Shown here: one piece after another, positions 63,226 to 64,000 of the stretch
Numbering within the stretch: the first letter of the stretch is position 1
Layout: the number at the start of each line of letters is the position of its first letter
Assembly: GCF_002954225.1 (NCBI RefSeq)
Contig: NZ_PPTH01000016.1
Span: 1-64,000, forward strand
Origin: Arthrobacter ruber
GTDB lineage: Bacteria; Actinomycetota; Actinomycetes; Actinomycetales; Micrococcaceae
DNA: 64,000 bases
Direction: 5' to 3'
The notes under the pieces: model-generated
The model's input: the letters and a program-made list of their open reading frames with translations, nothing else
Told to the model about the DNA's origin: nothing
The model's database searches: none
Made by a program: the position numbers and the translations under genes

Positions 63226-64000
63226 TCAGCGCCCGATCTCGGTGCGCACGGCGAAGAGTTCGGGGAAGAAGGTCAGCTCGAGGGCTCGCTGGAGGAAACC
63301 GACGCCGGACGAACCGCCCGTGCCCGCCTTGAACCCGATGGTCCGCGCGACCGTCTTGAGGTGCCGGAACCGCCAGAGCTGGAAGTTGTCCTCGAGGTCC
63401 ACGAGCTCCTCGCACGCCTCGTAGATGTCCCAGTTCCCCGCGGCGTCCTCGTACACCTGCTTATACACGGCGACCAGCGCGGGCGTGAACTCGTGGGCCA
63501 CGCCGACATCGCGCCCGAGGAGGTCCGCCGGCACGGCATAGCCGCGCCTCGCCAGCAGAGCGATGAACTCGTCGTACACGCTGCTCTGCCCCAGGAGTTC
63601 GATGAGCAGCGCCCGCGCCACCGGATCGGCGTCGAACACCTCGATCATGGCCGCGTTCTTGTTGCCGAGCAGGAACTCCACAGCCCGGTACTGGTAGGAC
63701 TGGAAACCGCTCGCGGAACCGAGGTCACCGCGGAACTCCGCGTACTCGGACGGCGTGAGGGTGGCCAGCACGGACCACTGCTCCGTCAGCGAGCGCTGGA
63801 TGTGCTTGATCCGGGCGATCCCCTTCATCGCGGCCCGGAGGTCGTCCGCGCGCAGGTGCAGGCGGACGGCGCGCAGCTCGTGCAGCACGAGCTTCAGCCA
63901 CAGCTCGGAGGTCTGGTGCTGGATGATGAAGAGCATCTCGTCGTGGTGTTCCGGCGAGCTCACCGGGTGCTGCGCGTCGAGCAGCCTGTCCAGGTCCAGG
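63226..64000 (-). CDS. kynA: Tryptophan 2,3-dioxygenase (partial)
   Basis: Heme enzyme opening the kynurenine pathway by oxidising tryptophan to N-formylkynurenine. The last 258 residues are present and the 5' end lies beyond the window. [20 protein letters not shown] and [20 protein letters not shown] (about 20 and 30) contain the heme-proximal and substrate-binding residues; [18 protein letters not shown] closes it. The frame continues to the edge ([12 protein letters not shown]). Confidence 0.95.
   Translation of the reverse strand, partial: LDLDRLLDAQHPVSSPEHHDEMLFIIQHQTSELWLKLVLHELRAVRLHLRADDLRAAMKGIARIKHIQRSLTEQWSVLATLTPSEYAEFRGDLGSASGFQSYQYRAVEFLLGNKNAAMIEVFDADPVARALLIELLGQSSVYDEFIALLARRGYAVPADLLGRDVGVAHEFTPALVAVYKQVYEDAAGNWDIYEACEELVDLEDNFQLWRFRHLKTVARTIGFKAGTGGSSGVGFLQRALELTFFPELFAVRTEIGR

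Overview
The window is a 64-kb piece of a high-GC actinobacterial chromosome, most like the Micrococcaceae (Arthrobacter and relatives). The signs are strong G/C third-position bias, a dnaK-grpE-dnaJ-hspR operon with HAIR operators, a SAM-IV-type riboswitch, GAF/ANTAR proteins, a Mycobacterium-like Dcd, and many genes with an actinobacterial -10 box (TANNNT) 6-7 nt before the start codon and no Shine-Dalgarno. I see no rRNA, tRNA, CRISPR array, insertion sequence or prophage. Gene density is about one per 0.9 kb.

Layout. 0.1-11.5 kb: YccF membrane protein, DEAD-box helicase, M20 peptidase, GAF-ANTAR protein, TrmB, a TetR/MFS divergent pair, an internally deleted arr (rifampin ADP-ribosyltransferase) remnant, an SDR, and a PspA/membrane-protein pair. 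11.6-15.9 kb: the HspR heat-shock operon. 15.9-21.5 kb: DUF2252 protein, a PadR-controlled membrane protein, a cupin fusion, GNAT, and LysE with its divergent LysR regulator. 21.5-23.1 kb: a c-di-GMP-I riboswitch ahead of an OmpR-type response regulator, with a degenerate HPt-like gene facing it. 23.2-34.2 kb: MmpL exporter with MarR, methyltransferase, LMW phosphatase, LysE plus a kinase-PabB fusion, two GAF signalling genes, an amine oxidase, GNAT and a small antitoxin-like protein. 34.3-42.8 kb: two ABC importers (a YtfQRT-YjfF sugar system, and a polar-amino-acid system behind a SAM riboswitch) with pabC between them. 42.9-46 kb: the ykoEDC thiamine-precursor ECF transporter under a TPP riboswitch. 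46-54.5 kb: small membrane proteins, FUSC, CycA, a pterin dehydratase-VOC fusion, a flavin monooxygenase, a UBP zinc finger, umuD-like/umuC, and a receiver-only regulator. 54.7-61.1 kb: the Mrp/Mnh Na+/H+ antiporter operon. 61.2-64 kb: UMF1-type MFS, dcd, and kynA running off the edge.

Three metabolite riboswitches (c-di-GMP, SAM, TPP) lie within 25 kb. PabB and PabC, the two p-aminobenzoate steps, are both present but about 9 kb apart. The most unusual items are a UmuD homologue that has lost its Ser-Lys protease dyad and cleavage-site Cys, with a 13-bp tandem duplication separating it from umuC; an arr gene reduced in frame to its two ends; a c-di-GMP riboswitch/uORF/response-regulator cassette; a leaderless 18-codon ORF stop-start coupled to a GAF-ANTAR gene; a P-loop kinase-PabB fusion; and a double hairpin between grpE and dnaJ.
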